A stretch of DNA of 64,000 bases from NCBI GenBank assembly GCA_018644665.1, contig JABGQA010000084.1, positions 108,059 through 172,058 of the forward strand. Direction: 5' to 3'. The notes beneath the pieces were generated by a model. That model did not search any database and had not been told where the DNA came from. It saw only the letters and a program-made list of their open reading frames with translations. This DNA is from Candidatus Poribacteria bacterium. Its GTDB lineage: Bacteria > Poribacteria > WGA-4E > GCA-2687025. The position numbers and the translations under genes are program-made. Each line of letters opens with the position of its first letter. Position 1 is the first letter of the stretch. Shown in pieces: positions 43,540 through 52,252 of this stretch.

Positions 43540-44554
43540 AGAGCGATCGGTCTCCTAGGGGCAGCTGCACGCGGGCGCCGTCGCGACGCTCCGATTCGAC
43601 GACCGCCATCGACATCTCCTGGCCACGCACCGCCACGTCCACGCCACCGATCGGCGTCGTCCCGTCCTTGATCGCCGACACCAGGTCGTGGATGCAGTTC
43701 ACCGATCCCGTCGACCGGGCCCACGCGGGGAAGTTCGCGGACGTCGCGCGACCGTGCTCGTCGAACACGTGCGTCTCGAACGCGTGGCCGTTGCCTCGCG
43801 TGCGGATCTTCCCACGCGACCCGTGGACCTCGAACTCGTAACCCGCGCAGCGCGTCATGACGCCCCGCACGCCGTTGCCGAACTCGAACGCGGCGCTGAG
43901 TATCTGCGGATCGCGCTCTAGCCCCGCCGCGCCACGCTCCTCAGGCTTCAGGTCCGCCGCGCCCTGCGCCGACACCACCGTCGGGTCGCCCGCTAGGAAC
44001 AGCAAGATGTCGGTCGTGTGGGTGTGCGTCCACAGCGCGCCGCCCGAACTGTACGACACGACGAGTTGAACGTCCCCGATGACGCCCTCGGTGACTTGCT
44101 CACGGATCCGCCAGAACGCCTCCTGGTACCGACGGCTCGATCCGAGATTGAGAACTACCCCATGCTTCTCGCACGCCGCGCGGATGGCGTCCGCCTCCTC
44201 CATTGAGCAGCACATCGGCTTCTCGCAGTAGACGGCCCGGGCGCCGTTCTCGGCCGCGAAGATCGCGACTTCCGCGTGCGTGTCGGGGCGCGTCGTGACG
44301 CTGACGATGTCCGGCCGTTCCTCCTGGATCATGTCGCGGTAGTCGACGTACGTCTTCGGCACAGCCCACTTCTCGGCGAGCGCGACCGCCTTCTCCGGCA
44401 CGATGTCCGCCGCCGCGACCAGCGAGACGCCGTCGGCCGCTAGGTATGCCCCTGCGTGGCAGTAGGGCGGCACGAAGTCGGGCCGCCCTACAAGTTCGTC
44501 GTCGATAAAGCCGCCCATGCGGCCACAGCCTACCAGAACCGCGCGGAGCGACAT
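43523..44554 (-). CDS. Gfo/Idh/MocA family oxidoreductase
   Basis: 343-residue member with the Rossmann motif LVGCGRMGG near the N-terminus and EKP motif in YCEKPMCCS. SSGGALWTHTHTTDILLFL corresponds to the substrate-side helix with His. The insert RPDFVPPYCHAGAY after the nucleotide loop resembles members acting on sugar acids or polyols. The start overlaps the upstream family member by one base (TAATG). Confidence 0.87.
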   Translation of the reverse strand: MSLRAVLVGCGRMGGFIDDELVGRPDFVPPYCHAGAYLAADGVSLVAAADIVPEKAVALAEKWAVPKTYVDYRDMIQEERPDIVSVTTRPDTHAEVAIFAAENGARAVYCEKPMCCSMEEADAIRAACEKHGVVLNLGSSRRYQEAFWRIREQVTEGVIGDVQLVVSYSSGGALWTHTHTTDILLFLAGDPTVVSAQGAADLKPEERGAAGLERDPQILSAAFEFGNGVRGVMTRCAGYEFEVHGSRGKIRTRGNGHAFETHVFDEHGRATSANFPAWARSTGSVNCIHDLVSAIKDGTTPIGGVDVAVRGQEMSMAVVESERRDGARVQLPLGDRSLYVRGW

Positions 44555-45615
44555 TACAGACGTACCTCCTGGCCGGACTCCGCCGAGTCGTACAGCGCCT
44601 GCGTGATTTGCGCGACCTTTAGCCCAAGGGCGCCGGTGTCAATGCTCTCGACACGGCCGAGGACGCTGTACACGAAGTGTTCCTGCGACCCACCGTAGCC
44701 GCGGCCCATGTAACCAAGCGCGCGCATCCGGCTCTCGTACGAGTCGATGTTCAGCGAGACGTCGGCGTCCATGCCGTGCACGTCGGTGTAGTACTTGAAC
44801 GGACGGAGGCTGACGCCGCCCTCCGAGCCGAGGAGCTTGTCGCCCTCGAACTCGCCGAACGCGGACCAGGCGTCCTCGACGTACATCGTCACATCGCCGG
44901 CGAACCGGACGAACCCGTGCCCGAACTCTTCGACGTCGAAGCCGCTCTCCTCACGGCGCTTCGGGTCCATGTCCATCTCTTGGTACGTGGCTCCGCTCAC
45001 GCTCTTCAGGTCGGGGTTGCCGAGGAGGTATACCAGACGTGCCATGCTGTACACTGCCATGTCGAGCATGGACCCGCCGCCAGCGCGCTCCTTCTGCACG
45101 AAATGCGGGGTCGCGTACCCATCCACGAAGACGCGCCCGCGTCGGCGCCCGTTGCTCGCTTTGGCATAGTAGACCCGCCCGAGCGCGCCCTCGTCGATGA
45201 GGTACTTCGCTGTGCGGGTTTCCTTACTGAACACCGTGCCCATCTGCACGTGGAGCTGCTTCCCGGCCGTCTGCGCGACGTCGTACATCGTCTGCGCCTC
45301 GGCGCCGACGCCTGCCATCGGCTTCTCGCAGAAGACGTGCTTGCCTGCCTCGAGGGCCGCGATGGTCACTGGCGCGTGCAGGAAGTTGGGCAGACACACG
45401 TCCACGGTGTCGAGGTCGTCCCTGGCGACGAGGTCCCGGTAGTCCGAGAACACGTTCGGGATGTTGTGTTCCGCCGCGACGCGCTTCGCTTCGTCCTGGT
45501 CGAGATCCGCGATAGCCACGAGGTCCACGTCGTCGCGCATCCCGGCGTAGCCGCGCACATGGCTCTTGCCGATTATGCCCGACCCGACGACTCCTGCTCT
45601 CAGCTTGCCTGCCAT
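44554..45615 (-). CDS. Gfo/Idh/MocA family oxidoreductase
   Basis: 353-residue member: GVVGSGIIGKSH (8-19) nucleotide motif, EKP motif in VFCEKPMAGV, and GGGSMLDMAVYSM in place of the usual DxxxH helix, a notable substitution of the catalytic His region. Second of two adjacent family genes, 52 bases after the DUF6785-type membrane protein gene, which suggests that the membrane protein and the two dehydrogenases handle the same compound. Confidence 0.87.
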   Translation of the reverse strand: MAGKLRAGVVGSGIIGKSHVRGYAGMRDDVDLVAIADLDQDEAKRVAAEHNIPNVFSDYRDLVARDDLDTVDVCLPNFLHAPVTIAALEAGKHVFCEKPMAGVGAEAQTMYDVAQTAGKQLHVQMGTVFSKETRTAKYLIDEGALGRVYYAKASNGRRRGRVFVDGYATPHFVQKERAGGGSMLDMAVYSMARLVYLLGNPDLKSVSGATYQEMDMDPKRREESGFDVEEFGHGFVRFAGDVTMYVEDAWSAFGEFEGDKLLGSEGGVSLRPFKYYTDVHGMDADVSLNIDSYESRMRALGYMGRGYGGSQEHFVYSVLGRVESIDTGALGLKVAQITQALYDSAESGQEVRL

Positions 45616-45667
45616 CTCACGTCCTGTCTCTGTATCGGTTCGCCGTGTCTGACGTCGGCCTACGTTA

Positions 45668-47566
45668 TCAGTACGTGAAGGTGAGTGTCCATCGGCCCGT
45701 CACGCTGCCGACGACAGCCCACATCCCAAGCATGACGGCATCACCGATCGTGACGCCCAGGAAGAAACGCGTCGCCGTTCGGTGGGCCCTCATGCCGCCG
45801 AACTTCAGCACCGTGGCGCGGATGAGCCACGCCAGGAATACCGGGAACCACAGGTGGCGCAGCATCCACTCCCCGCCCATGATGTAGCCCAGCGGATGGA
45901 ACGGCCACCACACGTACGCGCGGCTCATCGCGTTGAGCCCTATGACGACGGCCGCTCCAACGACGAAGTACGCGACGTACACGAAGTCCACGCCGACGGT
46001 GTGGTCGCGGATCTGACTCGAGAGCCGCGGGAACGCCCCGTCACCGACCCATGTCTGCGTGGTGGTGACGTATCCGCGTTGGAGGTTGCCGGCGAAGCCG
46101 AAGACCGTCCCTAGGACGATGGCGAGCATGATCGCGGCCAGCAGGACGCCGGGCCGCCGCAGCTTCAGCTTGTCGCGAAGGTACATGCTCTCCAGCATGG
46201 TGGGCATGGGGCTCGCGCGCTGGCCGAAGTCGACGAACTTGAAGACGGTGACTTGCGTCAGGCTCATCGTGTCGATGCGCTTAACGCCGAGCATCCCGAC
46301 GAGCATGTTCGATGTGGTGAAGGGGATCTCGTGTGTCGGCGGCCCAAGTTGCGCGCGCAGTCGAGCGGTGACCATCGACATCGCGCAGTACCCCGCCAGG
46401 AACAAGACGGCGAACCACGGCGCCATGCCGGCGACGCACATGAACGTGAGCAGCACGGCGCTCGAGGCGGCCGCGCCCCACACGGCGAAGCGGTAGGGGC
46501 TGTCATCCCCCGGCGGATTCTGTGCCGCGCGCCACGCCACGCGAAGGACATGCGATAGATGCCTGCGGGACCAATACAGGAACAGGAGGGCCATCAGAAC
46601 GACGGCGCCCATGCCCTGCATCCAGTAACCTGGGAAGTCTGGGATGTAGCGCAGGCCTACGGCGGCGCCGAGGACATGCTCCATCTTCCAGAACCAGTAG
46701 AAGAACCAGATCGAGAACGAGAGCGCCACTGGGATGAAGAACGAGACGCCGATGACGAACGGGAGGAACTCGACCCACACATCGCCGATGACGTTCCACG
46801 GTGACTCCGTAAACAACGCGCCCAGGGCGAACTTCCCGTAGGTAGGGCCCGGGACGAGCGGGAATAGACGGTGCAGGCCATTCATCAGGTTGAGCGTGGC
46901 GGCTCCGCCGCACGCGCCCCAGAACAGGCGACTCCTCAGGAGGCCGGAGCGCGGGTCGATGATACCCAGGGCGACTTGCGCCACGGGGAAGGCCAGGCGC
47001 TCGCGCTCGACCCACTGTCGCCGTAGGATGACGTTCAGACACATCACTAGGAAGCACATGGTCACGAGAAACCCGGACCAGTGGAGAACCGGGCGCACGA
47101 AGTGGCGCCACGCGCCCTCCTCGTACAGGTCCATTCCCGCGGTGTAGAGGCCTTCGACCGCGCCGTGGTCCCATACGAACAGCCATTGCGGCAGCATGTG
47201 GTGGAACAGGGCCCGCCAGTCGTTCTCCGCGCTGGTGAACCACTCGGGGTAGCCGATCGCCTGGGTGAGCATCTCGATGGTGTCGTGGCCTGCGACCGTC
47301 TGGGCGGCGGCCAGCATCGTGTAGACGATCAGGAGTTCGCCGGGGCGCAGGACGAGACGTGGAGCCACGTGGCGCAGCGCCAAGTTCAGGAGCGCCAGCG
47401 TGAAGGTGATGAACACCACGTGGATGAACAGCGACATGAGCGAGAAGCCCGCCCAGATGCTGGACACCCAATACTGCGTCGGCATGACGAGCGCCGCGGC
47501 GAGCGCGACGGACGCCAGTCTAATGTCGCGCGGGTCCGACCCGCTTTCTCCCCGCTTACCCCGCAT
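45668..47566 (-). CDS. Polytopic membrane protein, DUF6785/DUF6784 type
   Basis: 632-residue protein with about 12-14 hydrophobic segments. Landmarks: LRPGELLIVYTMLAAAQTVAGHD, RRQWVERERLAFPVAQ, NGLHRLFPLVP, and PVALSFSIWFFYWFWKMEHVLG. These recur in the partial gene at 62847, so the two are paralogues. The family is common in Planctomycetes-Poribacteria-like genomes and has no proven function; its layout recalls an oligopeptide-transporter-like carrier. The ATG follows GAGGGGG. A TATCAT hexamer (- strand, 47597-47592) lies about 25 bases upstream as a possible -10 box. Confidence 0.8.
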   Translation of the reverse strand: MRGKRGESGSDPRDIRLASVALAAALVMPTQYWVSSIWAGFSLMSLFIHVVFITFTLALLNLALRHVAPRLVLRPGELLIVYTMLAAAQTVAGHDTIEMLTQAIGYPEWFTSAENDWRALFHHMLPQWLFVWDHGAVEGLYTAGMDLYEEGAWRHFVRPVLHWSGFLVTMCFLVMCLNVILRRQWVERERLAFPVAQVALGIIDPRSGLLRSRLFWGACGGAATLNLMNGLHRLFPLVPGPTYGKFALGALFTESPWNVIGDVWVEFLPFVIGVSFFIPVALSFSIWFFYWFWKMEHVLGAAVGLRYIPDFPGYWMQGMGAVVLMALLFLYWSRRHLSHVLRVAWRAAQNPPGDDSPYRFAVWGAAASSAVLLTFMCVAGMAPWFAVLFLAGYCAMSMVTARLRAQLGPPTHEIPFTTSNMLVGMLGVKRIDTMSLTQVTVFKFVDFGQRASPMPTMLESMYLRDKLKLRRPGVLLAAIMLAIVLGTVFGFAGNLQRGYVTTTQTWVGDGAFPRLSSQIRDHTVGVDFVYVAYFVVGAAVVIGLNAMSRAYVWWPFHPLGYIMGGEWMLRHLWFPVFLAWLIRATVLKFGGMRAHRTATRFFLGVTIGDAVMLGMWAVVGSVTGRWTLTFTY

Positions 47567-47855
47567 CCATCCCCCTCGTCACCGTATGTCGATGATACCG
47601 GCGCTGGGCGGGTCGGCAGAAGGGGCGGGCCCGCCGACATCCCGCCGCCGGCCGGCGTGGATGTGCCGACGGTCGTGTTGCGGAATGGACGGCGCCTCGC
47701 GCGATGCGGTACATCCACAGTGACGCCGCGCGCCGCCCGCGCCCGACCGGGTTGCGCTCCACGCCAAGCGGCGCCCGCACGACCCGTAGGATAGGGACTT
47801 CGCACCGCATGACGCCCCCCACTCCGCTCCGTCCGCCGCGTGTCGGTGACGGTAC

Positions 47856-48722
47856 GTGACTCCCCGCGGCCCGGACTTCCTCATCGTCGGCGCCCCGAAA
47901 TGCGGGACGACATCGCTCTACCGTTCACTGAGGGATCATCCGCGGTTGTACGCGTCGACTCGCAAAGAGCCGCACTTCTTCTGCGACGTCTTGCCGCCTC
48001 ACTTCCGTTCGATGGACGCGGACGCCTACTTCGCCCTGTTTGCTGATGCCCCTGAGTCGTCGCTGGCCTTTGAGGCTTCGACGAACTATGTGTACTCAGA
48101 GGCGGCCTGCCGGCGCATCCGCGACCACTCGCGAGACTCGCGGATCATAGTCATCCTGCGCGACCCCGTGGCGCGCGCCTACTCGGAATACTGGCACTTC
48201 CGCCGGTACGGCATGGAGCCGCTGTCGTTCGAGGAGTGCATCGCTACGGACGGCGAGCGGGAGGTTTCGCGGCGGTACCACGAGCGGGGGTTATATTCCC
48301 GCCACATTGAGCGGTACCTGGACACGTTCGGGGAAGGGCAGGTTCACGTTCTGTTGCTTGATGACCTCGCCCGCGACGCCACGGCCACCCACGCTGGCAT
48401 TTGCGCCTTCCTCGGCGTGGATGCGCGCGCGCTCAACGTGGACAAGCCCCAAGGGCAGGCTTGGGCGCCGAGATGGCGGCGAGCCGGAGCGGCGTACGGC
48501 GGCTTGGTGTCGGATCGAACGGCGTTCACCCGCTTCGTGCGCGGCGCCACCCCACGTTGGGCGCGCCGCCCTGGCCGCGCGGTCGCCAGGGCCCTGCTGA
48601 CGACCACTCGCGTGCCGCCGATGGCGCCGGAGACTCGGGCCCGCCTGCGCGACGGCTACGCAGCCGAGGTCTCCCGGCTCGAGTCCGTCCTCCGCCGCGA
48701 CCTGACGGCATGGCGCACGTGA
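47856..48722 (+). CDS. Sulfotransferase (PAPS-dependent)
   Basis: 288-residue sulfotransferase. The 5'-phosphosulfate loop is GAPKCGTTSL (12-21), and the 3'-phosphate motif is VILRDPVARAYSEY, as in heparan-type and bacterial sulfotransferases. QGQAWAP near the C-terminus may contact substrate. GTG at 47856 is the only plausible start, although the ribosome site is weak. The stop overlaps the next gene by a GTGA motif, coupling it to a nucleotidyltransferase-family and an HprK-like gene. It should sulfate a glycan, lipid or peptide. Confidence 0.9.
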   Translation: MTPRGPDFLIVGAPKCGTTSLYRSLRDHPRLYASTRKEPHFFCDVLPPHFRSMDADAYFALFADAPESSLAFEASTNYVYSEAACRRIRDHSRDSRIIVILRDPVARAYSEYWHFRRYGMEPLSFEECIATDGEREVSRRYHERGLYSRHIERYLDTFGEGQVHVLLLDDLARDATATHAGICAFLGVDARALNVDKPQGQAWAPRWRRAGAAYGGLVSDRTAFTRFVRGATPRWARRPGRAVARALLTTTRVPPMAPETRARLRDGYAAEVSRLESVLRRDLTAWRT

Positions 48723-49957
48723 GGTCACAACCCGCATGCCGCCCGCTCGCCACCCCGCTTCATGCCGCGGCGCTTGATCCCCACGCCTGGCCTCGGGGCG
48801 CGTCGACGCGCGGCCTGTACATGCGTCTGCTGCGCGCCGTTGTCAGACGGGTCGCACTCGGAGAGGCCGACGAACTGCGCGCGCTGGAGCCAGATCTCGC
48901 CGACGCGGCCATCACCGACCGCCTCTGGGCCGAGCAGATGTACTGGTCCCATCGGTCGGCGCTTCTCATCGCGCATCAGCTCCTGGAACCGGTGACCGCC
49001 GGTGAGATGGGTCTGCCGGAGTCCTTCGCGGAGCGACTCCGCCAGCTCTTGGCGGCCGGGCGCCGAAGGACCGCGCAGCTCGTCACCGAGAGCGCTGCCG
49101 TGATGGCCGCCCTCGGCACGAGCGCCACGACGCTCAAAGGCGCGTGGCTCATTTCCACGGACATCTACCCCGCGCAGAGCCGGCTGTTCGGGGATCTGGA
49201 CTGCGCGGTGGACCAGGCGACCGGCCGAGCTGTGGTCGTCGCCGCGCTTCGAGGCATTGGGTACGAGTACCGTGACCTGTCGAAGCCGGACCATCTAGCG
49301 TTCCAGCGTGTCGTACCTGGAATGCGGCTGTACGACGGCCTCCCGGCGCTACGCGAGCCTCTCCCCAACTTCGGGCCACACTTCGGGCGTATACAGCGCA
49401 CGTTCTTCGTCGAGGTGCACTACGACCTCGATATATCCGGCGCGTTACGGGAGCCGTTCTACTTCGGCCCCGAGGACGCCACCGACGTCGCGCGCCACCT
49501 CGTGCTCACGTGTCATCACCTGTGCAAGCACGAATTCGCGCACACGATAGGGGTCGTGGACATCGCGTTGATGCTGCGGTCGTCGGCGCTGGACTGGCGC
49601 AGGCTTGCGGATCTCTGCGTCCGCTTCGGGGCCGCCGACATCTGCGCTGCGGGGTTCGGCATTGCCGAGCACTGCTTCGGGCCAGGGCTCGTGCCGTTGG
49701 ACGCGCGAGCGTTCCGAACCCGCCGGGCGTTCGCGCGAGGCGCGACCCTCGGGTGGGCGCCAGCCCTCGACCCGCGCCCAACGAGACGAGGCCGATGGCT
49801 GTCCGTGGCGACCAATGGGTCCCGTCGCGCGGCGTACCGGTCGGCAATCAAGGCGTTGAGTCCGCACATCCCGCGGAACTTCCCTCTTCGGTGGGCGTAC
49901 CGGCAGTTGACGACTGGCGTGACCCGCCTGCGGAACGCGAGGTACACCGATGTCTGA
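48719..49957 (+). CDS. Nucleotidyltransferase-family protein (PF14907-like)
   Basis: 412-residue protein. The key segment TTLKGAWLISTDIYP followed by RLFGDLDCAVD (about 138-165) has the conserved Lys-Gly and the Asp pair (D159, D161) of the uncharacterised nucleotidyltransferase family PF14907. Later VEVHYDLD and HHLCKHEF fit the family's C-terminal helices. GTG at 48719 is chosen for its GTGA overlap with the sulfotransferase; ATG at 48710 is an alternative. In RiPP and exopolysaccharide loci such genes travel with HprK-like kinases, as here. Confidence 0.75.
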   Translation: MRSQPACRPLATPLHAAALDPHAWPRGASTRGLYMRLLRAVVRRVALGEADELRALEPDLADAAITDRLWAEQMYWSHRSALLIAHQLLEPVTAGEMGLPESFAERLRQLLAAGRRRTAQLVTESAAVMAALGTSATTLKGAWLISTDIYPAQSRLFGDLDCAVDQATGRAVVVAALRGIGYEYRDLSKPDHLAFQRVVPGMRLYDGLPALREPLPNFGPHFGRIQRTFFVEVHYDLDISGALREPFYFGPEDATDVARHLVLTCHHLCKHEFAHTIGVVDIALMLRSSALDWRRLADLCVRFGAADICAAGFGIAEHCFGPGLVPLDARAFRTRRAFARGATLGWAPALDPRPTRRGRWLSVATNGSRRAAYRSAIKALSPHIPRNFPLRWAYRQLTTGVTRLRNARYTDV

Positions 49958-50966
49958 CCCCACGCCGCTTCTCGTCGCGCGCGGGTCCATGTGGGACCAG
50001 ATCACGCCACGGCCGCCTCGTCGCGACCTGGTGTATGGACGCAACCTGACGTGGACCACGAACAGCGAAGAACTGGAGGCTCTGCTGGCGGATACGCTCA
50101 TAGCGCGGTGGCGCGCACTGGGAGTGCCGCACTCCGAGCCGGACATCTCGGCCAGCGCCTTCGTCGTGCCTGCTGGCTTCATGCAGGAAGCCCCAGCGTC
50201 CGCTGCGACGCCTGAGCCGGGGTTCACGGATGTCGTGCACCCGCACATCGGCTATCACATCGTCGGCCGCAGCGGCTTCGGCGGGTGCGCCTGGGATCGG
50301 ATGACGGCGATGGCGTGCATCAGCGATGCCGCGGATATGGCGGACATGGTCGACCACGTCATACAACACGTGTGGGGCGCCGCGGTGATGCTGCATCCGC
50401 CCCTGTACGGCTTGCACGCAGCGGCTGTGAAGGCGCCGGCGGGCGGGGTCGCTCTCTTCGTCGGGGATTCGCGCGTCGGCAAGAGTTCCCTCGCCAGCGC
50501 TCTGGCGCTGGCCCACGGGCACGGCTATCTGACCGACGACTACGCGCTCCTGGACGGGCGCTCGCTGCATGTGTACGGCCGGCCATGGCGGCTGGAGCTG
50601 CGCGCCGGGGCGCTACGTGAGTTCTGGCCCGACGGCCCGCCGCGCGGCAGGACTGTCGGAGACAAGAGCGTGCTCGACGCACGCGAGCATGTGGCAGTTG
50701 CCGCGTCGGGCGCTGTGGACTTGGTGTTCTTTGTGCAACGCGGCGCGCGAACGGCCCTCACCCCGCTGTCACCTGAGGCCACGCGCGGCCACCTCGGCGA
50801 ACCCGTCAGCATGTTCAGACACTGCCCGGACGTCACCCATGGGTACGAGGCGGCGTTCCACGCGCTTGCACTGTCGGCGCGCGGGTACACGTTGGCCGTG
50901 GACCACGACCTGGGCATCGCGCATGCCGCGACCGTGGTCGCTGATGCGATCGCCGCCGGCAGATAG
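49950..50966 (+). CDS. HPr kinase-like P-loop protein
   Basis: 338-residue protein whose C-terminal half resembles the HprK/P catalytic core: LHAAAV (His156), P-loop GDSRVGKSS (172-180) and the acidic TDDYALLDG (195-203). The N-terminal half (VHPHIGYHIVG) is the variable domain of HprK-related proteins. It overlaps the nucleotidyltransferase gene by eight bases. No HPr gene is present, and related stand-alone proteins phosphorylate peptides or sugars in lasso-peptide and PEP-CTERM-type loci. The target here is unknown. Confidence 0.75.
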   Translation: MSDPTPLLVARGSMWDQITPRPPRRDLVYGRNLTWTTNSEELEALLADTLIARWRALGVPHSEPDISASAFVVPAGFMQEAPASAATPEPGFTDVVHPHIGYHIVGRSGFGGCAWDRMTAMACISDAADMADMVDHVIQHVWGAAVMLHPPLYGLHAAAVKAPAGGVALFVGDSRVGKSSLASALALAHGHGYLTDDYALLDGRSLHVYGRPWRLELRAGALREFWPDGPPRGRTVGDKSVLDAREHVAVAASGAVDLVFFVQRGARTALTPLSPEATRGHLGEPVSMFRHCPDVTHGYEAAFHALALSARGYTLAVDHDLGIAHAATVVADAIAAGR

Positions 50967-51042
50967 GCTTCCCGCCCGTCGGTCGGTCGCGGGCGCCAGC
51001 CAGCCGCGATCGGGCGCATCGCGGCCCAGGCGCGTCGTCGTC

Positions 51043-51071
51043 TTGACACCCGGCCAACGCCGACGTAAGAT
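51043..51071 (+). promoter_or_regulatory. Strong sigma70 promoter for tRNA-Leu
   Basis: Consensus TTGACA (51043-51048), 17-base spacer, TAAGAT (51066-51071), 22 bases before the tRNA. The best promoter match in the window. Confidence 0.85.
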
Positions 51072-51093
51072 TCCTAGGCGCTTACTCGGCGTA

Positions 51094-51178
51094 GCCCCCG
51101 TGGCGGAATTGGTATACGCGGCAGGTTGAGGGCCTGTGCTCTTTGAGCGTGCTGGTTCGAGTCCAGCCGGGGGCACCA
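51094..51178 (+). tRNA. tRNA-Leu (anticodon GAG)
   Basis: 85-base class II tRNA with CCA encoded. Acceptor GCCCCCG (51094-51100) pairs with CGGGGGC (51168-51174); the anticodon stem GCAGG/CCTGT encloses loop TTGAGGG with anticodon GAG at 51128-51130; the long variable arm has a 4-bp stem GCTC/GAGC (51138-51148); the T-arm is GCTGG-TTCGAGT-CCAGC (51151-51167). The discriminator is A, as in bacterial tRNA-Leu. Confidence 0.96.
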
Positions 51179-51268
51179 CTTCCATTCGTCTCGCCAAGAC
51201 ACACCCGACCCGACAGTTCTGTCGGCATGTCCCGCCTCCGCTCGTCCCGTACCCGGCATGGGTGAATC

Positions 51269-52252
51269 GTGCCCCAGATCGTCGTCGAGAATCTCGTGAA
51301 GACGTTCCGAGTCGCTGAGCGCGACCCGGGGATGCTCGGCGCGATACGTGGCGTAGTGCGTCGACGATACCGTGAGGTCCGTGCGCTCGATTCCGTCTCG
51401 TTCACGATCGAGCCGGGCGAACTCGTCGGGTACATCGGGCCGAATGGAGCGGGGAAGTCCACGACGGTGAAGGTGCTCTCGGGCATCCTCGTGCCGGACT
51501 CCGGTCGGTGCGAGGTGTTGGGCCGAACTCCCTGGCGCCAACGCCGGGAGCACGTGCGTGGCATTGGCGTCGTTTTCGGCCAGAGAACGCAGCTTTGGTG
51601 GGATCTTCCGGTCATTGAGTCGTTCGAGCTACTCCGCGACATCTATCGCGTGGCACAGGGCGACTACGCCACGCGACGCGATGAGGTCGTGTCGCTCCTC
51701 ACGCTGGAGCCGTTGCTGGACACGCCCGTGCGCCAGTTGAGCCTCGGGCAGCGCATGCGATGCGACTTGGCCGCCGCGCTCCTGCACTCGCCCGCGCTGC
51801 TGTTCCTCGACGAGCCGACGATCGGCCTGGACGCCGTGGCGAAACTCGCGGTGCGTGACTTCATCCAACGGCTGAATCGCGAGCGTGGCGTGACGGTGAT
51901 CCTCACCACGCACGACCTCGATGAGATCGAAGCGCTGTGCAGCCGCGTGATGGTCATCGGCTCCGGCTCGATTCTCTTCGACGGGACCGTGCAGGGACTA
52001 CGCGACCAGGCGACCACGGAAAGACGCCTTACCGTCGACCTGGCGGATGCCGACGACACGATCGACGACGCGGCCGCGACGATCGTCAGCCACGACGGAC
52101 GACGCGTGCAGTTGAGCTTCAGTCCCGAGGAGACGTCGACGCCGGACCTGATTTCGCGCATCGTGGCGAAGCACGACGTCCACGACCTCTTCGTGGAGAG
52201 CCCGCCCATCGAGGAGATCATCGCGCGGCTGTACGGCCAGGACTACAAGTGA
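51269..52252 (+). CDS. ABC-2 type exporter ATPase
   Basis: 327-residue ATPase. Walker A GPNGAGKST, Q-loop VVFGQRTQLWW, signature reading LSLGQRMRCDLA, Walker B LLFLDEPTIGLD, H-loop TTHDLDE. The C-terminal extension (about 90 residues) is typical of the DrrA/COG4586 subfamily. VVFGQRTQLWWDLP is a hallmark of the COG4586 uncharacterised exporter ATPases, some linked to viologen or antibiotic resistance. GTG start 91 bases past the tRNA. Followed by two COG4587/COG3694-like membrane genes. Confidence 0.93.
   Translation: MPQIVVENLVKTFRVAERDPGMLGAIRGVVRRRYREVRALDSVSFTIEPGELVGYIGPNGAGKSTTVKVLSGILVPDSGRCEVLGRTPWRQRREHVRGIGVVFGQRTQLWWDLPVIESFELLRDIYRVAQGDYATRRDEVVSLLTLEPLLDTPVRQLSLGQRMRCDLAAALLHSPALLFLDEPTIGLDAVAKLAVRDFIQRLNRERGVTVILTTHDLDEIEALCSRVMVIGSGSILFDGTVQGLRDQATTERRLTVDLADADDTIDDAAATIVSHDGRRVQLSFSPEETSTPDLISRIVAKHDVHDLFVESPPIEEIIARLYGQDYK

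Noticed and set aside
46503..47471. 322-codon - strand frame overlapping the membrane protein gene in another frame
   Set aside because: No hydrophobic segments or family pattern; the real gene covers it.
47624..47635. 12-base palindrome GGCGGGCCCGCC in the divergent gap before the sulfotransferase gene
   Set aside because: Simple G+C palindromes arise easily in this composition and it has no clear spacing to a promoter.
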